From contig NZ_JAKKDU010000016.1 in assembly GCF_021728535.1 (NCBI RefSeq), forward strand, positions 1 to 64,000: 64,000 bases of DNA, in the 5' to 3' direction. The position numbers and the translations under genes are program-made. The notes under the pieces are model-generated. The model ran no database searches and was not told the DNA's origin. It saw nothing but the letters and a program-made list of their open reading frames with translations. Of this stretch, positions 52,700 through 59,710 are shown in pieces (the first letter of the stretch is position 1; the number at the start of each line of letters is the position of its first letter). This DNA is from Wocania arenilitoris (GTDB taxonomy: Bacteria; Bacteroidota; Bacteroidia; Flavobacteriales; Flavobacteriaceae).

Positions 52700-54463
52700 A
52701 TGAAAACTAAATTAAAATCATTATTACTATTACCTTTTTTTGCCCTTTTAATGTTGACGTCTTGTCAAGAGGAAGTTGTAGATATAACACTTCCAGCAGA
52801 GACTGAAGCACAAACGCTTACTGCCAATGCTCCTCTAACTGCTTTAATAACTGCGACGTCTTATAAGGACGGGTCAAAAGATAACATCCTTGATAATGCC
52901 AGTTGTTTGTCTGTTGAATTACCTGTTACTGTAGTTGTTAACGGACTTGAAATAATTATAGATTCTGAAGAAGACTATAAAGTTATTGAAGCTATTTTTA
53001 AGCAGTTTGACGATGACGACGATCGTTTACAATTCATTTTCCCAATTACAATTGTTACTACAGAGTACGATGATATTGTAATTAATAATGCCAATCAATT
53101 AAAAGAATTTGTTGATGAGTGTAGAGGAGAAAATGAAGAAGATGACGATATAGAATGTATCGATTTTAAATACCCAATTTCTTTTTCGGTATACGATGCT
53201 AACTTTCAAGTTATTGATGTTGTTGAAATTGAAAACGACAGACAATTACACAAATTTATTAAGCGTGTTAGAGAAGAATCTGGATTTTTCGCAAGCCTTA
53301 ACTTTCCTGTAACTATGGTTTTAGCTGATGGTACAGAAATAGTTGTAAATAATAACCAAGAGTTAGAAAGAACCATAAATGAAGCTAAAGATGCTTGTGA
53401 TGAAGATGATGATAACGATTATGGTGATGACGATTTTACAAAAGAACGTTTAGACGAATATTTAAAAATTTGCCCATGGGTAGTGCATGAGTTTAAAAGA
53501 AACAATCAAGATAACACTGCTGAGTATAAAGAGTATGCTTTAAACTTTAAAGAAGATGGTGTTGTAAGAATGCGTGCTAGAAATGGCGATGTATTAACAG
53601 GTACTTGGAGTACTCGTGTAACTGATAGAGGTGCGCTTTTAAAATTAGAATTTGATACGCTTGCAGACTTTACTTTAGAATGGGTTGTTTACGATATTGA
53701 GTATGGTAAAATTAAACTATACGAAGTTGGTGGAAACAGAATAATTATGAAGAAAAACTGTGATGTAGTTATCAATATTACTAAAGAGCGTATAGAAAAC
53801 TATTTAAAAGAATGTTTATGGAGAGTTACTAGATTAGAAGTTGATGGTAACGATAATGAAAAAGATTATATAGGAACACCATTAAAGTTCTTTAATGATA
53901 ATGTTGTGAAAATTAGAGTAAACGGAGAGTTTGTACAAGGTACTTACGAGATAGCGGTGACTAATAACAGATTCTTTTTACAAATCTTTTTAGACGATAG
54001 ACCTAATTTAAAATTAGAATGGTTAATTACCTTCTTAGAGCCAGGTTTAATTAAATTAGAGTCTGAAGATAACAGAATGGTGTTAAAAAGACATTGCCCT
54101 GATGGAGATGATGATATAAACTTTATTGGTGATGTACTTATAACAGGACAATGGGAAGTAGCTTTGTATAAAGATGATGGAGTAGATGAAACACAAGATT
54201 ACTTAATGTACACTATTGATTTCTTAGAAAACGGATGGATAAAAGTAACCGATCCTAATAACGGAATTATTGATGGTTCATGGTTAACTTACAGAAGTGA
54301 CGGACTTTTAAAACTAGCACTTAATTTTGGATTAGAGGCACCTTTTAATGAGTTTAATGATAGATGGAAAATTGTTGAAGTAACTCAAACACGTATAGAG
54401 CTTAAAGATGTTAGTGGTGGTAATGGCTCTGAAGATATATTAGTCCTTGAGAAAAAAGAATAA
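52700..54463 (+). CDS. Acidic lipoprotein with four short and three long repeats
   Basis: 587 residues from ATG 52700 (MKTKLKSLLLL), chosen because the promoter lies upstream of it and because a lipobox (LTSC) follows a clean signal segment. Residues about 55-230 hold four units of about 45 residues beginning LPVTVVV, FPITIVT, YPISFSV and FPVTMVL, each with a strand like DGTEIVVNN and a helix like NQLKEFVDEC. Linkers are Asp/Glu-rich (FDDDDDR, EENEEDDD-like, DACDEDDDNDYGDDD), which could bind calcium. Three lipocalin-like units of about 110-120 residues follow, each with a Trp near its start (CPWVVHEF, CLWRVTRL, GQWEVALY) and a GTW/GTYE/GSW turn. I do not know its function. It is divergent from fecI/fecR/receptor and shares their promoter type. 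Confidence 0.82.
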   Translation: MKTKLKSLLLLPFFALLMLTSCQEEVVDITLPAETEAQTLTANAPLTALITATSYKDGSKDNILDNASCLSVELPVTVVVNGLEIIIDSEEDYKVIEAIFKQFDDDDDRLQFIFPITIVTTEYDDIVINNANQLKEFVDECRGENEEDDDIECIDFKYPISFSVYDANFQVIDVVEIENDRQLHKFIKRVREESGFFASLNFPVTMVLADGTEIVVNNNQELERTINEAKDACDEDDDNDYGDDDFTKERLDEYLKICPWVVHEFKRNNQDNTAEYKEYALNFKEDGVVRMRARNGDVLTGTWSTRVTDRGALLKLEFDTLADFTLEWVVYDIEYGKIKLYEVGGNRIIMKKNCDVVINITKERIENYLKECLWRVTRLEVDGNDNEKDYIGTPLKFFNDNVVKIRVNGEFVQGTYEIAVTNNRFFLQIFLDDRPNLKLEWLITFLEPGLIKLESEDNRMVLKRHCPDGDDDINFIGDVLITGQWEVALYKDDGVDETQDYLMYTIDFLENGWIKVTDPNNGIIDGSWLTYRSDGLLKLALNFGLEAPFNEFNDRWKIVEVTQTRIELKDVSGGNGSEDILVLEKKE

Positions 54464-54535
54464 TTATGTTTTTGGTGAAAAGGAAACTCAGCTTTTTCGG
54501 TTGGTTAGGTTAATTATTGATTAGGTTTCCTTTAT

Positions 54536-54573
54536 AAAAGCTGTCAAACTCTAAGTTTTGACAGCTTTTTTTT
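54536..54573 (+). terminator. Terminator after the acidic lipoprotein
   Basis: AAAAGCTGTCAAA (54536-54548) and TTTGACAGCTTTT (54557-54569) form a 13-base stem with an eight-base loop, followed by Ts. A second inverted repeat AGGAAAC...GTTTCCT (54481-54531) precedes it. Confidence 0.85.
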
Positions 54574-54672
54574 ATTCTCTTTTTTATAGTTTGTCACTTC
54601 TACAATACGCCCTAAATCATTAAATCGAAAATATTTTCTTCAGTTTTTTACTGAAGTAACAATTAATTTGTC

Positions 54673-54692
54673 ATTCCCATGAAAACGGGAAT
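54673..54692. repeat. Small palindromic repeat, relative of the trpF-trpB linker element
   Basis: ATTCCC-ATGAAAAC-GGGAAT in the context GTCATTCCC...GGGAATCT. The element at 7245-7264 has the same context GTCATTCC...GGAATCT. Here it lies in a normal intergenic position, upstream of ffh. Confidence 0.6.
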
Positions 54693-54722
54693 CTATCTAA
54701 AAGAAAAAACAAAATAATTCTT

Positions 54723-54730
54723 TACTTTTG
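54723..54730 (+). promoter_or_regulatory. ffh -7 promoter box
   Basis: TACTTTTG matches TAnnTTTG, 48 bases before the ffh ATG. No TTTG is found at -33, so the call is moderate. Confidence 0.4.
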
Positions 54731-54778
54731 CAGCTTGATTCATAGGATAAATCTATACTTAAAATTTCAACAAAAATT

Positions 54779-56107
54779 ATGTTTAATAATTTAAGCGATA
54801 AATTAGATAAAGCCTTACACGTTCTTAAGGGGCACGGTAGTATTACAGAAGTAAATGTAGCCGAAACTTTAAAAGAAGTACGTCGCGCATTGTTGGATGC
54901 CGATGTTAACTTTAAAATAGCTAAAGAATTTACCAATAGAGTTAAAGAAAAAGCTTTAGGTCAAAACGTATTAACTACGTTACAACCTGGACAACTTATG
55001 GTAAAGATTGTTAAAGACGAGCTAACCGAACTTATGGGTGGCGATGCCGAAGGTATTAACCTTTCTAGTACACCAAGTGTTATTTTAATGTCGGGTTTAC
55101 AAGGTTCTGGTAAGACTACATTTTCAGGAAAACTAGCAAATTATCTTAAAAATAAAAAAACTAAAAAACCACTTTTAGTAGCTTGTGATGTATATCGTCC
55201 TGCTGCGATAGACCAATTACATGTTGTTGGAGAGCAAATAAACGTTGAGGTTTTTAGCGATAGAGGAAACAACGATCCTGTTGCCATTGCACAAGCAGGT
55301 GTTGCCCATGCTAAAGCTAACGGATTTAATGTGGTTATTATAGATACCGCTGGTCGTTTAGCTGTTGATGAGGTCATGATGACCGAAATATCTAACATTC
55401 ATAAAGCCATTCAACCGCAAGAAACGTTGTTTGTTGTAGATTCTATGACAGGGCAAGATGCTGTAAACACTGCAAAGGCCTTTAACGATACCTTAAATTT
55501 TGATGGTGTTATTCTAACTAAATTAGATGGTGATACCCGCGGTGGAGCTGCTATTTCTATTAAATCTGTAGTTAATAAACCCATTAAGTTTATTGGTACA
55601 GGAGAAAAAATGGAAGCTATTGATGTGTTCTATCCATCACGTATGGCAGACCGTATTCTCGGAATGGGTGATGTGGTATCGTTAGTAGAACGCGCGCAAG
55701 AGCAATTTGATGAGGTTGAAGCTAGAAAACTTCAAAAGAAAATAGCGAAAAACCAGTTTGGATTTGATGATTTCTTAAAACAGATTCAACAAATTAAGAA
55801 AATGGGGAATATGAAAGATCTTGTCGGTATGATTCCAGGTGCTGGAAAAATGATGAAAGATGTTGATATTGATGATGATGCTTTTAAAGGTATTGAAGCT
55901 ATTATTCATTCAATGACACCAAAAGAAAGAAGTAATCCTTCTGTTATCAATGCGAGTAGAAAAAAGCGTATTGGTAAAGGTTCGGGTACATCTGTTCAGC
56001 AAGTTAATCAGTTGCTCAAGCAATTCAATCAAATGAGTAAAATGATGAAAATGATGCAAGGTGGTGGCGGTAAAAAAATGATGCAAATGATGAAGAATAT
56101 GCGCTAG
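54779..56107 (+). CDS. ffh: Signal recognition particle protein Ffh
   Basis: A 442-residue SRP GTPase that binds signal sequences of nascent membrane proteins and targets ribosomes to FtsY. The N domain is at 1-95, the G domain has SGLQGSGKTTFSGKL, the CDVYRPAAIDQL insertion box, DTAGRL and LTKLDGDTRGGAA, and the methionine-rich M domain begins near 325 and ends in MMKMMQGGGGKKMMQMM. Length is normal. A hexamer repeat begins four bases after the stop codon. Confidence 0.97.
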   Translation: MFNNLSDKLDKALHVLKGHGSITEVNVAETLKEVRRALLDADVNFKIAKEFTNRVKEKALGQNVLTTLQPGQLMVKIVKDELTELMGGDAEGINLSSTPSVILMSGLQGSGKTTFSGKLANYLKNKKTKKPLLVACDVYRPAAIDQLHVVGEQINVEVFSDRGNNDPVAIAQAGVAHAKANGFNVVIIDTAGRLAVDEVMMTEISNIHKAIQPQETLFVVDSMTGQDAVNTAKAFNDTLNFDGVILTKLDGDTRGGAAISIKSVVNKPIKFIGTGEKMEAIDVFYPSRMADRILGMGDVVSLVERAQEQFDEVEARKLQKKIAKNQFGFDDFLKQIQQIKKMGNMKDLVGMIPGAGKMMKDVDIDDDAFKGIEAIIHSMTPKERSNPSVINASRKKRIGKGSGTSVQQVNQLLKQFNQMSKMMKMMQGGGGKKMMQMMKNMR

Positions 56108-56111
56108 TTTA

Positions 56112-56171
56112 CAGTCTCAGTCTCAGTCTCAGTCTCAGTCTCAGTCTCAGTCTCAGTCTCAGTCTCAGTCT
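56112..56171. repeat. Hexanucleotide microsatellite (CAGTCT)10
   Basis: Ten perfect copies of CAGTCT followed by a degenerate CAGTTT, filling most of the 85 bases between the ffh stop and the four-helix-bundle gene. Repeats of this type (ACTGAGACTG on the other strand) are prone to slippage, and similar ACTG-rich arrays flank the gene on its other side. Confidence 0.95.
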
Positions 56172-56192
56172 CAGTTTGCAGTTAAAAGAAAT

Positions 56193-56567
56193 ATGGATTT
56201 TAAACAATTATTGGCTTACAAAAAGGCATTTGATTTAGCAATGGATATTTTTGAAATATCGAAACCCTTTCCGAAAGAAGAAACCTATTCTTTAACAGAT
56301 CAAATAAGAAGAAGTTTACGTTCAGTATGTGCAAATATCTCGGAAGCTTATTGGAAAAGAAGGTATCCAAAACATTTTATTAGTAAATTGACTGATGCAG
56401 ATGAAGAAAACTCTGAAACTAACACATGGCTAGATTTTGCATCGTCTTGTAACTATATTTCGTCTAGAGATTACGCAAAATATATAGAAAAAAGTAAAGA
56501 AGTAGGGAAGCTAATAAATTATATGATTAACAACCCAGATAAATTTGGAGTAAAAACTGAAAACTAA
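56193..56567 (+). CDS. Four-helix-bundle protein (23S rRNA intervening-sequence protein type)
   Basis: A 124-residue all-helical protein of the S23/TIGR02436 family: KQLLAYKKAFDLAMDIFEIS, TYSLTDQIRRSLRSVCANIS, EAYWKRRY and SKLTDADEENSETNTWLDFA. Relatives are encoded in intervening sequences inside 23S rRNA genes, and elsewhere as stand-alone genes or as accessory proteins of diversity-generating retroelements. Here it is stand-alone between ffh and folD, bracketed by a CAGTCT array and by a 49-base tandem repeat that begins at its own stop codon. It looks like an inserted cassette; the function is unknown. Confidence 0.88.
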   Translation: MDFKQLLAYKKAFDLAMDIFEISKPFPKEETYSLTDQIRRSLRSVCANISEAYWKRRYPKHFISKLTDADEENSETNTWLDFASSCNYISSRDYAKYIEKSKEVGKLINYMINNPDKFGVKTEN

Positions 56568-56662
56568 TTATAAGCATGAGTAAGTTAGCAGAGTAAGAGC
56601 TGCGACTGAAAATTAATTATAAGCATGAGTAAGTTAGCAGAGTAAGAGCTGCGACTGAAAAC
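56565..56662. repeat. Two tandem copies of a 49-base unit
   Basis: Unit TAATTATAAGCATGAGTAAG-TTAGCAGAGTAAGAGCTGCG-ACTGAAAAT at 56565-56613 repeats at 56614-56662 with one difference (final base). A further CTGCGACTGAAAACT follows. Copy 1 starts exactly at the TAA stop of the four-helix gene. The unit ends in the same ACTGAAA-type sequence as the other flank. Confidence 0.93.
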
Positions 56663-56683
56663 TGCGACTGAAAACTATTTAGT

Positions 56684-57562
56684 ATGACAATTTTAGACGG
56701 AAAAAAAACAAGCAATGAGATTAAAGAAGAAATAGCTAATCATGTTAGTTCTATGATTTTAAAAGGCGAAAGAGTGCCACATCTTGCTGCAATTTTGGTA
56801 GGTTCTGATGGAGCGAGTATGACTTACGTTAATGCTAAAGTAAAAGCTTGTAAACTTGTTGGGTTTAACTCTACGCTTATTGAATTACCAGAATACACTT
56901 CCGAAGAAGATTTGCTTGAAAAGATTAACGAATTAAACACAAATGATGATATTGATGGTTTTATAGTACAGCTGCCTTTACCAGAACAAATTGATGAGCA
57001 AAAGGTTTTAATGGCTGTTAATCCAGAAAAGGATGTTGACGGATTTCATCCTGTAAATGTTGGAAGAATGGCTTTAGATTTGCCAACTTTCTTGCCAGCA
57101 ACACCATACGGCATTATGGAATTATTGGAGCGTTATCAAATAGAAACTTCTGGAAAAAATGTTGTTGTGATGGGGCGTAGTCACATTGTTGGTCGTCCAA
57201 TGAGTATATTGATGAGTCAGAAACGAAAAGCAGGCGATGCAACCGTAACTGTTGTACATAGCCGTTCAAAAAACTTATCACAAATAACTAAAGAAGCTGA
57301 TATAATTGTTGCGGCCATTGGAATTTCAGAATTTTTAACTGGCGATATGGTAAAAGAAGATGTTGTAATTATTGATGTTGGCATTACTCGTGTTCCAGAT
57401 GCAACCAAGAAAAATGGCTACAGATTGGCAGGCGATGTACATTTTGAAAGTGTAAGTAAAAAAGCCAGTTACATTACTCCTGTTCCTGGTGGTGTTGGTC
57501 CAATGACGATTGCCATGCTACTTAAAAACACGTTATTAGCAAGAGAGAAGCATGTAATTTAA
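56684..57562 (+). CDS. folD: Bifunctional methylenetetrahydrofolate dehydrogenase/cyclohydrolase
   Basis: A 292-residue enzyme that interconverts 5,10-methylene-, methenyl- and 10-formyl-tetrahydrofolate. The catalytic Tyr and Lys are in TYVNAKVKACKLVGF, the substrate loop is DGFIVQLPLPEQ, and the NADP-binding site has VVMGRSHIVGRPMS and VHSRSK; TPVPGGVGPMTIAMLL closes the active site. It starts 22 bases after the 49-base tandem repeats, so its promoter may have been altered by the cassette between ffh and folD. Confidence 0.96.
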   Translation: MTILDGKKTSNEIKEEIANHVSSMILKGERVPHLAAILVGSDGASMTYVNAKVKACKLVGFNSTLIELPEYTSEEDLLEKINELNTNDDIDGFIVQLPLPEQIDEQKVLMAVNPEKDVDGFHPVNVGRMALDLPTFLPATPYGIMELLERYQIETSGKNVVVMGRSHIVGRPMSILMSQKRKAGDATVTVVHSRSKNLSQITKEADIIVAAIGISEFLTGDMVKEDVVIIDVGITRVPDATKKNGYRLAGDVHFESVSKKASYITPVPGGVGPMTIAMLLKNTLLAREKHVI

Positions 57563-57662
57563 AACTCGCCTTAGATTTAATCAATATTGTAAGTTTTTTT
57601 TCTCTAAAAGCATTTTTGTTTAAAAAATTTCTTCATTAATTAATATAAATTTAACATTGTGT

Positions 57663-57670
57663 TATATTTG
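57663..57670 (+). promoter_or_regulatory. -7 promoter box of the second ECF sigma gene
   Basis: TATATTTG fits TAnnTTTG, ten bases before ATG 57681, so the leader would be very short. No TTTG is seen about 20 bases upstream. Confidence 0.4.
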
Positions 57671-57680
57671 TTTTTAATTA

Positions 57681-58289
57681 ATGACTCTTACAAAAGAAAA
57701 TATAGTAGCAGAAGAAGATTATTGGGCAAAGTTTGTTGATGGGGATAAAAGCGCTTTTACTCACATTTACAATTTTAATATAGATGCTTTGTTTTCATAT
57801 GGAATGAAGCTACATCCAGATAGGGATTTTGTTAAAGATTGTATCCAAGATGTTTTTTTGGATGTTTTTGAACATAGAAACAAACTGTCTACACCAAGAA
57901 GCGTTAAGCATTATTTGTTTGTGGTTTTGAAAAGAACTATGTTTAAAAAACTTAAAAAAGAAAGTAAAAAAGAGAGTTTATCTGAATTTGAAAAATTATC
58001 TTTTATTACAGATTATAATATTGAATCTATAACTATAGATAAAGAAGATCAAATCTATAAAAAGAAGCTTGTTAATCAAATAGTAAAAGAACTTACACCC
58101 AAACAACAAGAAATATTATATTTAAGATTTACAAAAGATTTTGACTATAAAGAAATTTCTGAAATTATTGATATCGATCATAATTCGGTTCGCAAGCAAG
58201 TTTATAGGGCTATTAAAAAATTAAGAAAGCACGATGTTTTTAAAGACGTTATTAAAATTCTAATATTATACGCTTTGTCAAATAACTAA
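57681..58289 (+). CDS. ECF sigma factor of the SusCD module
   Basis: A 202-residue sigma factor: region 2 (FTHIYNFNIDALFSYGMKLH, RDFVKDCIQDVFLDVFEHR, VKHYLFVVLKRTMFKKL) and region 4 (LTPKQQEILYLRFTKDFDYK, EISEIIDIDHNSVRKQVYRA). It belongs to the Bacteroidota group that pairs with FecR-like anti-sigmas and SusC receptors, and heads such a module here. It is separated from fecR by 119 bases that include a possible sigma-specific promoter. Confidence 0.92.
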   Translation: MTLTKENIVAEEDYWAKFVDGDKSAFTHIYNFNIDALFSYGMKLHPDRDFVKDCIQDVFLDVFEHRNKLSTPRSVKHYLFVVLKRTMFKKLKKESKKESLSEFEKLSFITDYNIESITIDKEDQIYKKKLVNQIVKELTPKQQEILYLRFTKDFDYKEISEIIDIDHNSVRKQVYRAIKKLRKHDVFKDVIKILILYALSNN

Positions 58290-58356
58290 GTCTTAATTTA
58301 ATTTCTATTTGTTTTATTTTTAGTAAGTTATATTTTTTTTGAAAAAAATATATAAA

Positions 58357-58366
58357 AACTGTCCAC
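58357..58366 (+). promoter_or_regulatory. Possible ECF promoter -35 element before the second fecR
   Basis: AACTGTCCAC lies about 43 bases before the fecR ATG, after a T-rich tract. I recall CTGTCC-type elements upstream of FecR/SusC operons controlled by ECF factors in Bacteroidota. It differs from the GGGTAGGAA element of the other module. No matching -10 was defined. Confidence 0.35.
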
Positions 58367-58408
58367 AAATAATTTATTTCTACCACTATATATTAAATAA
58401 AAGAAAAT

Positions 58409-59620
58409 ATGGAGCCTTATTCAAGGTATTTAGAAGACAAATCTTTTTTAGACTGGGTTTATAGCCCAACCCCCGAAAGTGATAGCTTTTGGAAATCTTA
58501 TATAAAAGAACATCCAGAAGAAAAAGAAACAATGTATACTTTAAAAAGCATATTAGTTAGTTTAAAAACTAGTGATGCTATTATATCTAATAAGGAAAAG
58601 CAAGAAATACTTCAACGTATTTTAAACCAAACTGGTAATATAAAGCCGAAGCAAATAAAAAGATTACCAAGCCTAGTAAAAAAGTATTATAAATATGCGG
58701 CCGTATTTGTAATTATCATTATTGGAAGTGTTTTTATTAATAAAAATTTTATTGAAAATAAAAAGCTGCCATTTAGTGATGTTGACTTAACAGCTCTAGA
58801 TTCTTTAACCAGTACGCAGTTAAATCTTGCAACTGGAGAACAATTTTTAATAAAAGAGACGAAATCAACAATTGAGTACAATAGTTTAGGGAATATAATT
58901 CTGAACCAAAATGATACTATAAATAATAATATTGCATACTCAAAAGGAGAAGAAGAATTTTTAAATACTTTAATAATTCCATACGGCAGACATAGTAAAA
59001 TTACACTTTCTGATGGAACAGTTGCCCATCTTAATGCCGGAACTCAATTTGTTTTTCCAGAAAAATTTGTTGGAGATAAAAGAATAGTGTTTTTATCTGG
59101 CGAAGCTTTTTTTGAGGTAGCTTCCAATAAAGCAAAGCCATTTATAGTAAAAACTATTGTAGAAGAATTATCTGTAGAAGTTTTAGGAACTAAATTTAAT
59201 GTATCTGCTTATCCTACAGATAAAGAGGTTTTAACAGTTTTAACAGAAGGTAAAGTTAATGTTGTTGAAGACTATATTTTAAATGACAAAAAAACAATTT
59301 TAAAACCAGGCCAATTAGCAACTTGGAATAAAGAGAATGAGGATATAAAAGTAAAACACGTAAACACTGATAATTATACATTATGGACTCGGGGATTGTT
59401 GTATTTTGAAAGTGAACCAATGGTAAATGTTATAAAAAAGCTAGAACGTTTTTATAATATAGAATTAATATTTGAAGAATCATCAAATAAATTAGTTAAT
59501 ACAAACATAAGCGGGAAATTAGACTTAAACGATAATTTGCAGCGAACACTTGATAACTTAATTGCCACAGCAGAATTTAATTTCGAAAAAATAAATAATA
59601 GAAAATATATGATAAAATAG
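58409..59620 (+). CDS. FecR-family anti-sigma factor of the SusCD module
   Basis: A 403-residue single-pass protein: cytoplasmic N-terminus (about 1-88), membrane helix (about 90-110, YAAVFVIIIIGSVFI) and periplasmic part with a FecR domain (about 190-300: IPYGRHSKITLSDGTVAHLN, LSGEAFFEVASNKAKPFIVK, VEVLGTKFNVSAYPTD) and a C-terminal STN-binding-like domain (YFESEPMVNVIKKLERFYNI). It would couple substrate sensing by the SusC receptor to its sigma factor. The gap to susC contains two strong hairpins. Confidence 0.92.
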   Translation: MEPYSRYLEDKSFLDWVYSPTPESDSFWKSYIKEHPEEKETMYTLKSILVSLKTSDAIISNKEKQEILQRILNQTGNIKPKQIKRLPSLVKKYYKYAAVFVIIIIGSVFINKNFIENKKLPFSDVDLTALDSLTSTQLNLATGEQFLIKETKSTIEYNSLGNIILNQNDTINNNIAYSKGEEEFLNTLIIPYGRHSKITLSDGTVAHLNAGTQFVFPEKFVGDKRIVFLSGEAFFEVASNKAKPFIVKTIVEELSVEVLGTKFNVSAYPTDKEVLTVLTEGKVNVVEDYILNDKKTILKPGQLATWNKENEDIKVKHVNTDNYTLWTRGLLYFESEPMVNVIKKLERFYNIELIFEESSNKLVNTNISGKLDLNDNLQRTLDNLIATAEFNFEKINNRKYMIK

Positions 59621-59628
59621 AAAAAAAA

Positions 59629-59681
59629 CCAGAGAATGCGCCAACACTCTCTGGCTAATAGAATCTGTTGTAACAACAGAT
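59629..59681 (+). promoter_or_regulatory. Two hairpins between fecR and susC
   Basis: CCAGAGA...TCTCTGG (59629-59635 and 59648-59654) and ATCTGTTG-TAA-CAACAGAT (59663-59681, perfect eight-base stem). Neither is followed by a good T run, so they are not simple terminators. They could be a leader RNA structure that stabilises or tunes the susC message, or a processing site separating fecR from susC. Confidence 0.5.
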
Positions 59682-59710
59682 ATTGTTTAATTAATAAACC
59701 AATCAAATTT

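Noticed and set aside
56112-56171. CAGTCT array considered as a CRISPR or coding repeat
   Set aside because: There are no spacers between units and it lies outside any reading frame; it is a plain microsatellite.
59636-59710. Upstream ATG for susC
   Set aside because: It lies in the hairpin region, gives a cysteine-rich leader unlike a signal peptide, and 59711 begins a normal SusC leader.
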